Positions 46,648 to 54,443 of a DNA stretch of 64,000 nucleotides are shown one piece after another. How positions within the stretch are numbered: position 1 is the first letter of the stretch; each line of letters begins with the position of its first letter. This stretch comes from Paraburkholderia sp. HP33-1 (lineage in GTDB: Bacteria > Pseudomonadota > Gammaproteobacteria > Burkholderiales > Burkholderiaceae). The translations under genes were made by a program, and so were the position numbers. The notes beneath the pieces are model-generated. The model worked only from the letters and a program-made list of their open reading frames with translations, ran no database searches and was not told the origin of the DNA. The stretch covers positions 1,364,001 through 1,428,000 of the forward strand of contig NZ_JAJEJR010000001.1 of NCBI RefSeq assembly GCF_021390595.1, written 5' to 3'.

Positions 46648-47832
46648 TTACGCGCTGCGAAAAAAGAGGCTCGCGTCGACCCGGCCCTGCAGCCGATGGC
46701 CGAGTTCAGCCGAAAATTTGAGGGCGCCGCCGAGCGGACGATGATGGATCGCCACGTGCACGATCTTGCCTTGCGGGTTCTTCGTCAGTACGGTAATGCC
46801 GCGCATCTGTTCGCCGCCGAAGGCCTGCACTTCCCATTCGAGGTAATCGCGTAGCCTGCTGTGCGCTTCATGCGTGAACGAGAGCGCTTCGTAGATCCGG
46901 CTCGCGGTAGTCATGACGGTCTTGACCTGATCGATGCCGACGGCCGGCTTCGCCAGCACGCTCGCTTCGAGCACGACATCGGGCGAGAACGTCTCGGCGA
47001 AAGCATCGGCCGATTTTTGCCCGAATGCCCGGGTCCAGCCCTGCGGCGTGACGGGTACATCGGAGGTGTTCAGTTCACCCTGGTTTCGATCGACGTTCGC
47101 GAGAAACGAGGCGACGGCACGCGCGATCGCGGCCGGTTGTTCGACGTGCGGCCAGTGACCGGCGCGCTCGATCGATATGACCTCCGGCGCTTTGAAACGC
47201 GGCGTGACGCCGACCGAGATCAGCTCGGCGGTGGCGAAGGTGTCACCGTCGCCGCGGAGAATCAGCACCGGGCCGAGGTATCGCGACGGTTCCGCACCGG
47301 TCGGATGGCCCTCGTTCCAGAGGTCGGCGAAGGTGCCGGTCGCGGTTGCATCGACACGGTCGCCGAGCCGGCCGAGCCGCTCGAGTTGGGCGTCGTCGAG
47401 GTTCACCGACACGTTGCGACGCAACTCACGTTGTGCCGCCGGATTGCCGCCGAGCGCATGGAAACCGCGCATCGCGTCATCAGGCAGGCCAGTGCCGCGC
47501 AAAGGTACGGGCGTCAGCAAGACGAGGCCGCGCACCAGCTCGTTCAGCCGTACCGCGACGAGTTCAGCGATCTGCGCGCCCATGCTGTGCCCGATGAGCA
47601 CGACCGGCCGCGACAGCGCGCGGATCTGCGTCGTGATATCGGCCGCGAAGCGATCGAGGCTGTAGGGGCCGGGTTCGGTGGCGCGCGCGCCCATTCCAGG
47701 AAGATCGACGCGCAGCGCGTCGTCGGCGCGCTCGCCGAGATGCCGGGTAACGTCGTCCCAGACCGCGGCACCATCGAGGAATCCGTGGATAAACACGAGT
47801 GCGGGCTGGGTCGGATGATGAGTGGGATTCAT
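46648..47832 (-). CDS. Alpha/beta hydrolase fused to an NTF2/SnoaL-like domain
   Basis: A 394-residue two-domain protein. Residues 1-245 are a complete alpha/beta hydrolase: FIHGFLDGAAVWDDV, nucleophile GHSMGAQ, acid in LRGDGDTFATAEL, histidine in AGHWPHVEQP. Residues ~260-394 are an NTF2-like domain (WTRAFGQKSADAFAETFSPDVVLEASVLAKPAVG, in parts) of the kind usually encoded alone. No frameshift is needed; the frame is continuous. A hydrolase-cyclase/isomerase fusion would channel a product; this is inference. Confidence 0.88.
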   Translation of the reverse strand: MNPTHHPTQPALVFIHGFLDGAAVWDDVTRHLGERADDALRVDLPGMGARATEPGPYSLDRFAADITTQIRALSRPVVLIGHSMGAQIAELVAVRLNELVRGLVLLTPVPLRGTGLPDDAMRGFHALGGNPAAQRELRRNVSVNLDDAQLERLGRLGDRVDATATGTFADLWNEGHPTGAEPSRYLGPVLILRGDGDTFATAELISVGVTPRFKAPEVISIERAGHWPHVEQPAAIARAVASFLANVDRNQGELNTSDVPVTPQGWTRAFGQKSADAFAETFSPDVVLEASVLAKPAVGIDQVKTVMTTASRIYEALSFTHEAHSRLRDYLEWEVQAFGGEQMRGITVLTKNPQGKIVHVAIHHRPLGGALKFSAELGHRLQGRVDASLFFRSA

Positions 47833-47865
47833 GGATATTCCCTGTCAGTCTGTTCGAAACAAAGA

Positions 47866-48576
47866 TCAGCGCGTCGCGCCGGAGGCCGACCAGTTCCCCG
47901 CGTCGATCGGCGAGTAACCGTCCTCGAAGTCGTCGAGCCGGCCGATGCGTTTGTTTTGCAGGCGCGCGAGCACCTGCGGATCGAGCGGCGTCGTGAAGGC
48001 GCTTTGCACGACCGTGTATTCGGCGGCAAGGCGACCGACCGCCTGCAGCGCGGCGGTGTCGATACGGCCGCGATCGAGGTAGAGGTCGTCGCGGATCTGG
48101 AAGCGCAGCACTTCGCCGAACACCACATGGTCGTGCTGGTCGCCGATCGGGATGATCCGCTCGACCTTGCATTCGAGCGCGATCGGCGCCGCCTTCACGC
48201 GCGGCGGTCGGACCGTCAGCGACACGGCTTTTTCAAGGCCGATCGCCTCGAACTCGTCGACGTCGGACGGGAACTCGAAAGCGCTGCGATGCAACGCATC
48301 CGCGAGTTCGAGGTTCGCGATGTTGACGACGAACTCGCCGGTGTCGCGGATATTGACGAACGTGTCCTTCAGCGTGACGCCGTCGGAGCGCGGTTGCATC
48401 GAGATCGATATCATCGGCGGCTTGCGGCCTACCGCGGTGAAGAACGAGATCGGCGCGAGGTTCGCGACGCCGTCCGTTGAAAGCGTGCTGACCCATGCAA
48501 TCGCGCGCGGCAGGATGGAGCCGATCAGCAGCTTGTAGTTCGCGGCGGCGTTCTGGGTGGAGGGATCGACGATCAT
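47866..48576 (-). CDS. Flavin reductase / FMN-binding split-barrel protein
   Basis: A 236-residue protein of the flavin-reductase-like family: N-terminal LIGSILPRAIAWVSTLSTDG, NLAPISFFTAVGRKPPMISI and DTFVNIRDTGEFVVNIA are the FMN-binding segments. Longer than HpaC-type reductases by a C-terminal ~60 residues. It could supply reduced flavin to a monooxygenase, though none is encoded in the operon. Alternatively it is a flavin-dependent enzyme in its own right. Confidence 0.87.
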   Translation of the reverse strand: MIVDPSTQNAAANYKLLIGSILPRAIAWVSTLSTDGVANLAPISFFTAVGRKPPMISISMQPRSDGVTLKDTFVNIRDTGEFVVNIANLELADALHRSAFEFPSDVDEFEAIGLEKAVSLTVRPPRVKAAPIALECKVERIIPIGDQHDHVVFGEVLRFQIRDDLYLDRGRIDTAALQAVGRLAAEYTVVQSAFTTPLDPQVLARLQNKRIGRLDDFEDGYSPIDAGNWSASGATR

Positions 48577-48589
48577 GATGAAGGTCCTT

Positions 48590-48630
48590 GCGAAGTGTCG
48601 GCGAAGTGTCGCGAAGTGTCGCGAAGTGTC
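48590..48630. repeat. Four copies of a 10-bp tandem repeat between operon genes
   Basis: gcgaagtgtc occurs four times head to tail (one extra g after the first copy) between the MaoC gene and the flavin reductase gene, where the latter's ribosome site lies just beyond. Slippage here would change the intercistronic distance. Confidence 0.9.
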
Positions 48631-48642
48631 GGATAGGCGGCG

Positions 48643-49095
48643 TTACGCGGGGCGGCGCGCGACGATCAGTTTGGCGGTCATGTCCTGCACGATCTGGCCG
48701 TGCTGATTGATCGTCTTCGAGCGCAGCGCCAGCGTGCCGCGATCGGGCCGCGAGCGCGAAGGGATCAGCTCCACCACTTCGCTTTCGACGTGCAGCACGT
48801 CGCCGGGGCGCGTCGGCATCGTCCATTCGAGCTCGCAGCCGGCGCCGAGCACGCCGTTGGCGAGCTTCGGGCCCTCGCTGACGAGCAGACGCATCGTGAT
48901 GGCCGCGGTATGCCAGCCGCTCGCGGCGAGGCCGCCGAACATCGAGTGGCGGGCGGCTTCGTCGTCGAGATGGAAGGGCTGGGGATCGAACTCGCCGGCG
49001 AAGCGTCTGATCGCGGCGGCGCTGACTTCATACGTGCCGGTGATCGAGGTGTCGCCGACCTTGAGGTCATCGAAATAGAGCGTCTCCTGACTCAT
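48643..49095 (-). CDS. MaoC-family single-hotdog dehydratase
   Basis: A 150-residue protein with the hydratase motif FAGEFDPQPFHLDDEAARHS followed by FGGLAASGWHTAAITMRLL, the R-hydratase-like active site (Asp and His). It probably hydrates or dehydrates a CoA-bound or mesaconyl-type unsaturated acid. It is first in the run MaoC-flavin reductase-fusion hydrolase-hydrolase-enoyl-CoA hydratase. Confidence 0.9.
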   Translation of the reverse strand: MSQETLYFDDLKVGDTSITGTYEVSAAAIRRFAGEFDPQPFHLDDEAARHSMFGGLAASGWHTAAITMRLLVSEGPKLANGVLGAGCELEWTMPTRPGDVLHVESEVVELIPSRSRPDRGTLALRSKTINQHGQIVQDMTAKLIVARRPA

Positions 49096-49262
49096 GAGCG
49101 TGTCCTTTGCAGAGGGAGCATGCCGGTCGGCCGGGTGGTCGAGCCGCTGTCCCGTGGGTCTTGCAGCTACTGTAGGGAAGGGCTCACAAAGGAGTAAGAG
49201 GGTGCCGCTGAATGCATCATTTCAGGTGGATCAATAATCGGCGCTGCGGATTCAGGTTCGCG

Positions 49263-50183
49263 TTAGCCGGCAGAGATGCGGCCTTGCCGTTTGCGGCGGT
49301 ATTGGATCGGCGAGACGCCACGTGCCAGCTTGAATGCGCGGCTGAACGAAAATTCCGACCCATAGCCGACGCGCGACGCGATTTCACCAAGGCGTAGCCC
49401 GGTTTCCTCCAGCAGTTGCGCAGCGATGCCCATGCGCCACCGCGTCAGGTACTGATGAGGTGGTTCGCCTACCAGCGCGCAGAAATTGCGAGCGAACGCA
49501 GCACGCGACAAGCTGGCTTCCCTGGCGAGTTCCTCCAGTGTCCAGGCACGTTCGGGTGCTTCGTGTATCCGCGCAAGGACCCGTGTCATTTGCGGTGAGC
49601 GCAAGGCCGAAAACCAGTCGTTGCCCGCGGGTGAGGCAGCCTCAGCCCATTCGCGCATCAGGTAAACGAACAGCGAAGAAAGGAGATTCCGCACCACGAT
49701 ATGGTTGCCGAAGTTCGGTGTCTCAACTTCGTTACGTAGCATGCGCAGCGTATCGCTCAGTGGAGAATGACCCGGTCCCATCCCGGCGCGCAGCAACACG
49801 GCCTGCGGAAGCGCTCGCAGCGCGGGGAGTGCCAGATGCTGATCGAGGTTGAACTCGCCGCAAACGAGCGTGGTGGCCAGGGGATCACGGTCTACGACAC
49901 CATCATGCCTGGCCAGAAACGCATCGAGCGCAATGGTCTTGCCGCGCTTCGAGTGCACGACTTCATGCGCACTGCCATGCGGGAACACGACCAATTCACC
50001 CGCCTTTAACTCCATCGTTTCAGCATCGGAACGGCGCACGTACGCATGTCCCTCCGCGGCGAAATGGAACACCACGGCATCGCGAGCCTGCACCGCGAAT
50101 CCCCACGACCCTGCCACGCGCGTGCGCACAAGCACCACGCCATCGGCGCGGACTGCCTTCAACCAGCCGTTCAATGCTTCCAT
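49263..50183 (-). CDS. AraC-family regulator with cupin sensor domain
   Basis: A 306-residue regulator. Residues ~10-180 are a cupin_6-type sensor (GFAVQARDAVVFHFAAEGHAY, LKAGELVVFPHGSAHEV). Residues ~205-300 are the double HTH: TLEELAREASLSRAAFARNF and RLGEIASRVGYGSEFSFSRAFK with SPIQYRRKR. It is upstream of the MaoC-led operon on the same strand (167-bp gap) and divergent from the NTF2-like gene at 50297. It may control either. Confidence 0.92.
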   Translation of the reverse strand: MEALNGWLKAVRADGVVLVRTRVAGSWGFAVQARDAVVFHFAAEGHAYVRRSDAETMELKAGELVVFPHGSAHEVVHSKRGKTIALDAFLARHDGVVDRDPLATTLVCGEFNLDQHLALPALRALPQAVLLRAGMGPGHSPLSDTLRMLRNEVETPNFGNHIVVRNLLSSLFVYLMREWAEAASPAGNDWFSALRSPQMTRVLARIHEAPERAWTLEELAREASLSRAAFARNFCALVGEPPHQYLTRWRMGIAAQLLEETGLRLGEIASRVGYGSEFSFSRAFKLARGVSPIQYRRKRQGRISAG

Positions 50184-50212
50184 GAAATCATCACGGCAAA
50201 ATGAGACGAAAT

Positions 50213-50234
50213 GATATGTGTTGGATATGCGTTG
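50213..50234. promoter_or_regulatory. 11-bp tandem direct repeat in AraC-gene divergent region
   Basis: GATATGTGTTG followed directly by GATATGCGTTG (10 of 11 bases identical). Tandem direct repeats on one face of the helix are typical of AraC-family sites. It lies between the AraC gene and the divergent NTF2-like gene, so it is a candidate operator. Confidence 0.4.
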
Positions 50235-50296
50235 GTATGGATGATCTTCCTTTGGGCGGATTCAATACAAGTGCTCCAATTCCCCAAGGTTAGATC

Positions 50297-50662
50297 ATGA
50301 ACAGAGAACACATTGAGGCCGCAATCGACACCATCTACGCGCGCATCTTCAATAAGGGCGAGGCCGAACTGCTACCGGGCCTGGTTGCGGGTCCGTATAT
50401 CCAGCACAACCCATTGTTTCCGGACGGCACCGACTTCATCTGCGGCTTCATCAAACAGGTCGGCAAGGTGCCGTGCGAAGTCAAACGCATCGCGATCGAC
50501 GGTGACCTCGCCTTCATCCATGTGCGCTATCTGGATTGGAACGGTAAGGAAACGGCGGGAGTCGACATCTTCCGCTTCAATGCTGACGGAAAGATCGTCG
50601 AGCACTGGGATGTGTTGCAGCCGGTGCCGGAAACGGCGAACAACGCGAATTCGATGTTCTGA
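50297..50662 (+). CDS. NTF2/SnoaL-like protein
   Basis: A 121-residue SnoaL-type protein: AAIDTIYARIFNKGEAELL, YIQHNPLFPDGTDFICGFIK, and the typical closing DIFRFNADGKIVEHWDVLQPVPE. QHNP and EHWDVLQ are signatures of this predicted SnoaL-like polyketide-cyclase group. Divergent from the AraC gene. It is related to the member at 51455, which ends in the same EHWDVLQ motif. Confidence 0.87.
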   Translation: MNREHIEAAIDTIYARIFNKGEAELLPGLVAGPYIQHNPLFPDGTDFICGFIKQVGKVPCEVKRIAIDGDLAFIHVRYLDWNGKETAGVDIFRFNADGKIVEHWDVLQPVPETANNANSMF

Positions 50663-50695
50663 ACGGAAGATTCGAGCGACGTTCGAAGGATTCAC

Positions 50696-51418
50696 CTATT
50701 CAGTGCGGAAATCGACGTTGCGAAAGTCGATCGTCACGAGCAATGGCTCCTCCACCTTTCGTCCCGCTTCGTCGTAGGCAAACACGCGTCGTGTCATCGG
50801 CACCATGATGCCCTGCATATTGCGGTAGTTCGACGCGTAGTTGGCGCCCGGGGCGCCGCCCATGACGTCGACCGTGTAGTCGTGACGGCGCAGCAGTCCG
50901 TCTTCACCGAAGTAGGAAATCTGCTCGCGGCTGTGGCTCGCGATCGAATCGGGGAACGTGACCTTCAGGCGCCGCCAGACTTCGCCGTTCTCGTGCCACT
51001 CCGACAGTTCTTCGGTCTCGAAGCCGGGAGTCGTGTAAAGAAACGGGATGGACAGGTAAGTCCACAGTGCGTAGCCGGTGAAGTACAGCGCGTGCAGACG
51101 ATCCCATTGGCTTTCCTGCACATGACCGTGGTACGCCTCTCGCGGTGCGCGTCGTTCCTCGGCGCCGTCGCCGTCGAGCGATTCGATGCGTACGGCGTCC
51201 GGCGTGAAGGTGCCGAGCCAGCCGGCTGACGGCGACGTGATCGACATATGCTGGCGTTGCAGGCTCGCAGCCAGAGCGATGTTGCGGAACATATCGGCTC
51301 GACCCTTGAGAGGCCACACGGCGCCGCCGATATCGAGCGCGGCTGAAGCGGTGCGCAGCCTGTTCCAGTTATCGATTCCACCGTGGGCCGATACGGCCTC
51401 TTCGAGCAAAGTACTCAT
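50696..51418 (-). CDS. Protein of unknown function in SDR operon
   Basis: A 240-residue soluble protein without signal peptide: HGGIDNWNRLRTASAALDIGG at the start and long amphipathic strands (WRRLKVTFPDSIASHSREQI, YFGEDGLLRRHDYTVDVMGG) that suggest a LolA/LppX-like half-barrel. The pattern resembles uncharacterised Burkholderia proteins; no function assigned. It is the last of three minus-strand genes after an SDR and an NTF2-like gene. Confidence 0.75.
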   Translation of the reverse strand: MSTLLEEAVSAHGGIDNWNRLRTASAALDIGGAVWPLKGRADMFRNIALAASLQRQHMSITSPSAGWLGTFTPDAVRIESLDGDGAEERRAPREAYHGHVQESQWDRLHALYFTGYALWTYLSIPFLYTTPGFETEELSEWHENGEVWRRLKVTFPDSIASHSREQISYFGEDGLLRRHDYTVDVMGGAPGANYASNYRNMQGIMVPMTRRVFAYDEAGRKVEEPLLVTIDFRNVDFRTE

Positions 51419-51454
51419 TGCCTGTTTCCTGTCGGTTGCGGTATATCGCCGGCC

Positions 51455-51871
51455 TTACTGTTCGCCGGGGAAGGTGTTGCCGAACATCGGATAGCCGCCA
51501 GCCGATTCGGCGCGCGTCGGTTCGTCCTGCAAGACGTCCCAGTGCTCGACGAGCTTGCCATCCTCGATCCGCAGGATGTCCACGGCGATCAGGGCAGCGG
51601 GGGTGGCCGAACTGGTGTAGCGGCTATGCACCCAGACGAAGTCGCCATTGGCGGCGACCATGTCGTACTCGAATCGCAAATCGCCGGCCGAACGGACGAG
51701 GCCGAAGAGTCCATCGCGTCCGGCTGGTACGTGCCGGCTGTGCTGAACGTAGGATTCGGACCAGAACTGCGCGGCTTTGTCGTAATCCTTCCGGTTGAAC
51801 AGCGTGTCGAGCGCATCGAGAACGAGCGCGGTGTTCTTTTCTTCAAGTGTCGTAGTCATGGCGGATCTCAT
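51455..51871 (-). CDS. NTF2/SnoaL-like protein
   Basis: A 138-residue SnoaL-like protein with NRKDYDKAAQFWSESYVQHS, GLVRSAGDLRFEYDMVAANGDFVWV and DILRIEDGKLVEHWDVLQ. The ATG at 51871 overlaps the SDR stop (ATGA), so it is coupled to it; a second ATG four codons in is possible. Likely ligand-binding or isomerase role beside the SDR. Confidence 0.87.
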   Translation of the reverse strand: MRSAMTTTLEEKNTALVLDALDTLFNRKDYDKAAQFWSESYVQHSRHVPAGRDGLFGLVRSAGDLRFEYDMVAANGDFVWVHSRYTSSATPAALIAVDILRIEDGKLVEHWDVLQDEPTRAESAGGYPMFGNTFPGEQ

Positions 51872-52629
51872 TCAACGGGAATCGGATTGTCGATGACGAA
51901 CTGGTTGAACTGCTCGACGAACGCGTGCTCGTTGGGCCCGGCGTTGTCGCGCATCGGCTTTGCGGCTTCGACGATGACCTCGGTCGTGGCGGTTTCGAGC
52001 AGTGTCATCGTTTCGGCGATGAACGCATCGAGCGGCATCGCGCGCGGGTCGCCGCTTTTGTGAACGAGATCCGTATCGACCCACGGCGGTGCAATTTCGA
52101 GCACGCGAACGTTCGTATCGCGCAGTGCGAATCGCTGCGACAGCGTGTAGGAATGAATGGCCGCCTTGGTGGCCGAGTAAAGCGCGGTCGCCGCGAGCGG
52201 CACGTACGCGAGCACTGAGCTGTTGTTGACGATCAGAGCCTCGGGCTGCCACTTCAGGTGCTCGACGAAGGCGGCGCTTACGCGTACGGGGCCGAGCAGG
52301 TTCGTGTCGACGAGACGCACGGCCTGCTCGTCGTCGAGCGGGCCGCCGGCGTCGTCGAACGGCATGATGCCGGCGTTGTTGATTACGACGTTCAAGGCCG
52401 GATAGCGAGAGATCAGTTGCGCGGCGACCTGGCGAATCTGGGCGGCGTCGCCGATATCGAGCTCGACCGTATCGATGCCGGGATTCTGCTTCGCGACCTC
52501 ATCGAGCAGCGCCTTGCGGCGGCCGGCGATGATGACCTTGTTGCCGCGCTGGTGGAAGGCTTCGGCGAGACCGCGGCCGATTCCTGAAGTGCCACCGGTG
52601 ATCAACACCGTATTTCCGCTGAGTTTCAT
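51868..52629 (-). CDS. Short-chain dehydrogenase/reductase (DltE-like)
   Basis: A 253-residue SDR with TGGTSGIGRGLAEAF nucleotide loop, NNAGIMPF, and the catalytic YSATKAAIHS (Tyr-x3-Lys). The sequence style (KLSGNTVLITGGTSGIG) is that of DltE-type SDRs. It heads the operon SDR-NTF2-unknown, 300 bp downstream of a LysR gene on the same strand. Substrate unknown. Confidence 0.92.
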   Translation of the reverse strand: MKLSGNTVLITGGTSGIGRGLAEAFHQRGNKVIIAGRRKALLDEVAKQNPGIDTVELDIGDAAQIRQVAAQLISRYPALNVVINNAGIMPFDDAGGPLDDEQAVRLVDTNLLGPVRVSAAFVEHLKWQPEALIVNNSSVLAYVPLAATALYSATKAAIHSYTLSQRFALRDTNVRVLEIAPPWVDTDLVHKSGDPRAMPLDAFIAETMTLLETATTEVIVEAAKPMRDNAGPNEHAFVEQFNQFVIDNPIPVE

Positions 52630-52820
52630 GATGAGTTTTCCTGACTAAATAACATGAGGGGAGAAAGGACGATCGCGAGCCGATGCCTCCAGGCACGCGG
52701 CCTGAAGCTGCGCACGGTGATGGGCTGGCTATGGCCGTTGATGTGAGCTTCTTCGACCAGCAGATCCAAATCTGAAACCGTAGGCATGCCGTCCAGCGCA
52801 CTGTGTTATCGCTGAAACGA

Positions 52821-52836
52821 ACAATGGTCGAATTGT
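52821..52836. promoter_or_regulatory. Inverted repeat upstream of SDR operon
   Basis: ACAAT-GGTCGA-ATTGT, a perfect 5-bp-arm palindrome about 190 bp before the SDR start. The adjacent gene is a LysR regulator, so this is a candidate site for it. The other bases of 52630-52929 hold no gene. Confidence 0.4.
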
Positions 52837-52929
52837 GGTCTGCGCGGCCCGGCAGATAAATCCCGCAATCACGTCATCAGTGTTTCGCGAGGACAGAACA
52901 ATGCGTGCTCTTTCGTGGCCGGGCGCCGG

Positions 52930-53934
52930 TTAGGCAATCGGTTCCGCTTCGTCCCGGTCGAGGTCGATCGGATCGGCATCGTGGCCGTCGGCGCTCGTGG
53001 GGCGGCAGCGCGCGTCGACCTCGGGCGTGCTCGAGAACAACGGGCTATTGCGCAGGAGTGCGGCGATCCAGTCGATGAACGCACTCACGGTCGACGACAG
53101 ATGGCGGTTGTGGGGATACACGGCCGAAATGGGCAACGGTGGGGGTTTCCACGGCGAAAGAATCTCGATCAGTTCGCCGGATTGCAGATAGGGCAGCGCC
53201 ATGAAGCGGGCGCCCTGGACGATGCCGAAGCCGTTTATGGCGCTACGCAGATAGGCCTCCGCGTCGTTGACCGCGAGCGAGCCGCGCATCTTCACCTCGA
53301 CCACTTCGCCGTTCGCTTCGAACGTGAGCGGCATGATGCGGCCCGTGCGGCTCCAGTAGTAGTTCACCGTGCGATGGTTGGCAAGCTCGGCGAGCGTCAT
53401 GGGCGTGCCTGCTTTCTGAAGGTACGCCGGGCTGGCGACCGTGACGGCCTCGTAGATACCGACACGTCTTGCCACGAGCGACGAGTCCTGCAAGGTGCCG
53501 ATCCGCACCACGCAGTCGATGCCTTCCTGGACGAGATCGAGTGGCTTGTCGCCGAGACCGAGCATCAGGTCGATCTCGGGATACCGCTCGTGAAAGTCGC
53601 CCAGCGCGGGCATGACGACGAGGCGGCCGAGCGCGCCCGGCATGTCGACCCTTAGCCTGCCGCGTGGGGTGCGCTGCTTGCCGAGGAACGAGCCTTCGAT
53701 GTCGTCGATGTCGGCGAGGACGCGCAGGCACCGCTCGTAGTAGGCGGCACCGTCCGGTGTGAGGTTGAGGCTGCGGGTTGTCCGCTGCAGTAGCCGCGCT
53801 TTAAGGCGCGCTTCGAGGGCCTGGATGATCACGGTCACGCGAGCGCGCGGCATGTCGAGGGTCTCGGCCGCGCGTGTGAAGCTGTTCGTTTCGACCACGC
53901 GGGCAAATACTCTCATGGCCAGCACGATATCCAT
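52930..53934 (-). CDS. LysR-family transcriptional regulator
   Basis: A 334-residue LTTR: MDIVLAMRVFARVVETNSFT, HTH region AAETLDMPRARVTVIIQALE, and effector domain (RLRVDMPGALGRLVVMPALG). The ATG at 53934 follows AGGAG by 7 bp and is preferred to an upstream start. The C-terminus carries an extra acidic tail (DADPIDLDRDEAEPIA). Probably regulates the SDR operon immediately downstream. Confidence 0.92.
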   Translation of the reverse strand: MDIVLAMRVFARVVETNSFTRAAETLDMPRARVTVIIQALEARLKARLLQRTTRSLNLTPDGAAYYERCLRVLADIDDIEGSFLGKQRTPRGRLRVDMPGALGRLVVMPALGDFHERYPEIDLMLGLGDKPLDLVQEGIDCVVRIGTLQDSSLVARRVGIYEAVTVASPAYLQKAGTPMTLAELANHRTVNYYWSRTGRIMPLTFEANGEVVEVKMRGSLAVNDAEAYLRSAINGFGIVQGARFMALPYLQSGELIEILSPWKPPPLPISAVYPHNRHLSSTVSAFIDWIAALLRNSPLFSSTPEVDARCRPTSADGHDADPIDLDRDEAEPIA

Positions 53935-54042
53935 TGGCCGCTCCTCGCCGTGACGGTGGCTTAAGACACCGCAGTCTAAACCGCACAGGCGAAGGGCGCC
54001 ACCCGGCGATGCGGGCATGGCCCGCCGTCGGCGTCCCCGCGC

Positions 54043-54357
54043 TCAAGCTCGTGGAGCATAGACGTTGCACCAGCCGTCAGCCGAAACGGATTTGCCCGGG
54101 AACATCGGGCACGGTCCGGCGGTGTCACCAGATGCGCCGGTGTAGAAACGACAGTTCGCGCAGTTCTGACCCGCGTGGTATTTGGGGAACTTAGCTGCGT
54201 CGACGCTGCTCGCCTTCGCACGATAGCCGAGTGAGCCGGCTGTGGCGTCGTTTTCATCGACGAGGGGTGGCGAGGCGAACGCGACGTCGGCGCTCGCGAG
54301 CGCGGCGCACAGGCCAGCGGCCTGGAGAATGAAGTGTCTGCGAGTGTGAGAGACCAT
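54043..54357 (-). CDS. High-potential iron-sulfur protein (HiPIP)
   Basis: A 104-residue HiPIP carrying one [4Fe-4S] cluster. It has a twin-arginine signal (RRHFILQAAGL), as expected for a cofactor loaded before export. Cluster ligands are Cys66, Cys69, Cys83 and Cys97 (NCANCRFY, GPCPMFPGK, GWCNVY). It lies 86 bp after the cytochrome-fusion gene on the same strand. It is therefore a candidate electron carrier from the PQQ dehydrogenase module. Confidence 0.93.
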   Translation of the reverse strand: MVSHTRRHFILQAAGLCAALASADVAFASPPLVDENDATAGSLGYRAKASSVDAAKFPKYHAGQNCANCRFYTGASGDTAGPCPMFPGKSVSADGWCNVYAPRA

Positions 54358-54443
54358 GATGATGTCCTGAGAAAAGGAAAGGGGTGCCCATGCCGCGTTC
54401 GCGTGAAGCGGCGTGGCGTTGCGCAGCAGTGGTAACTAATGCG

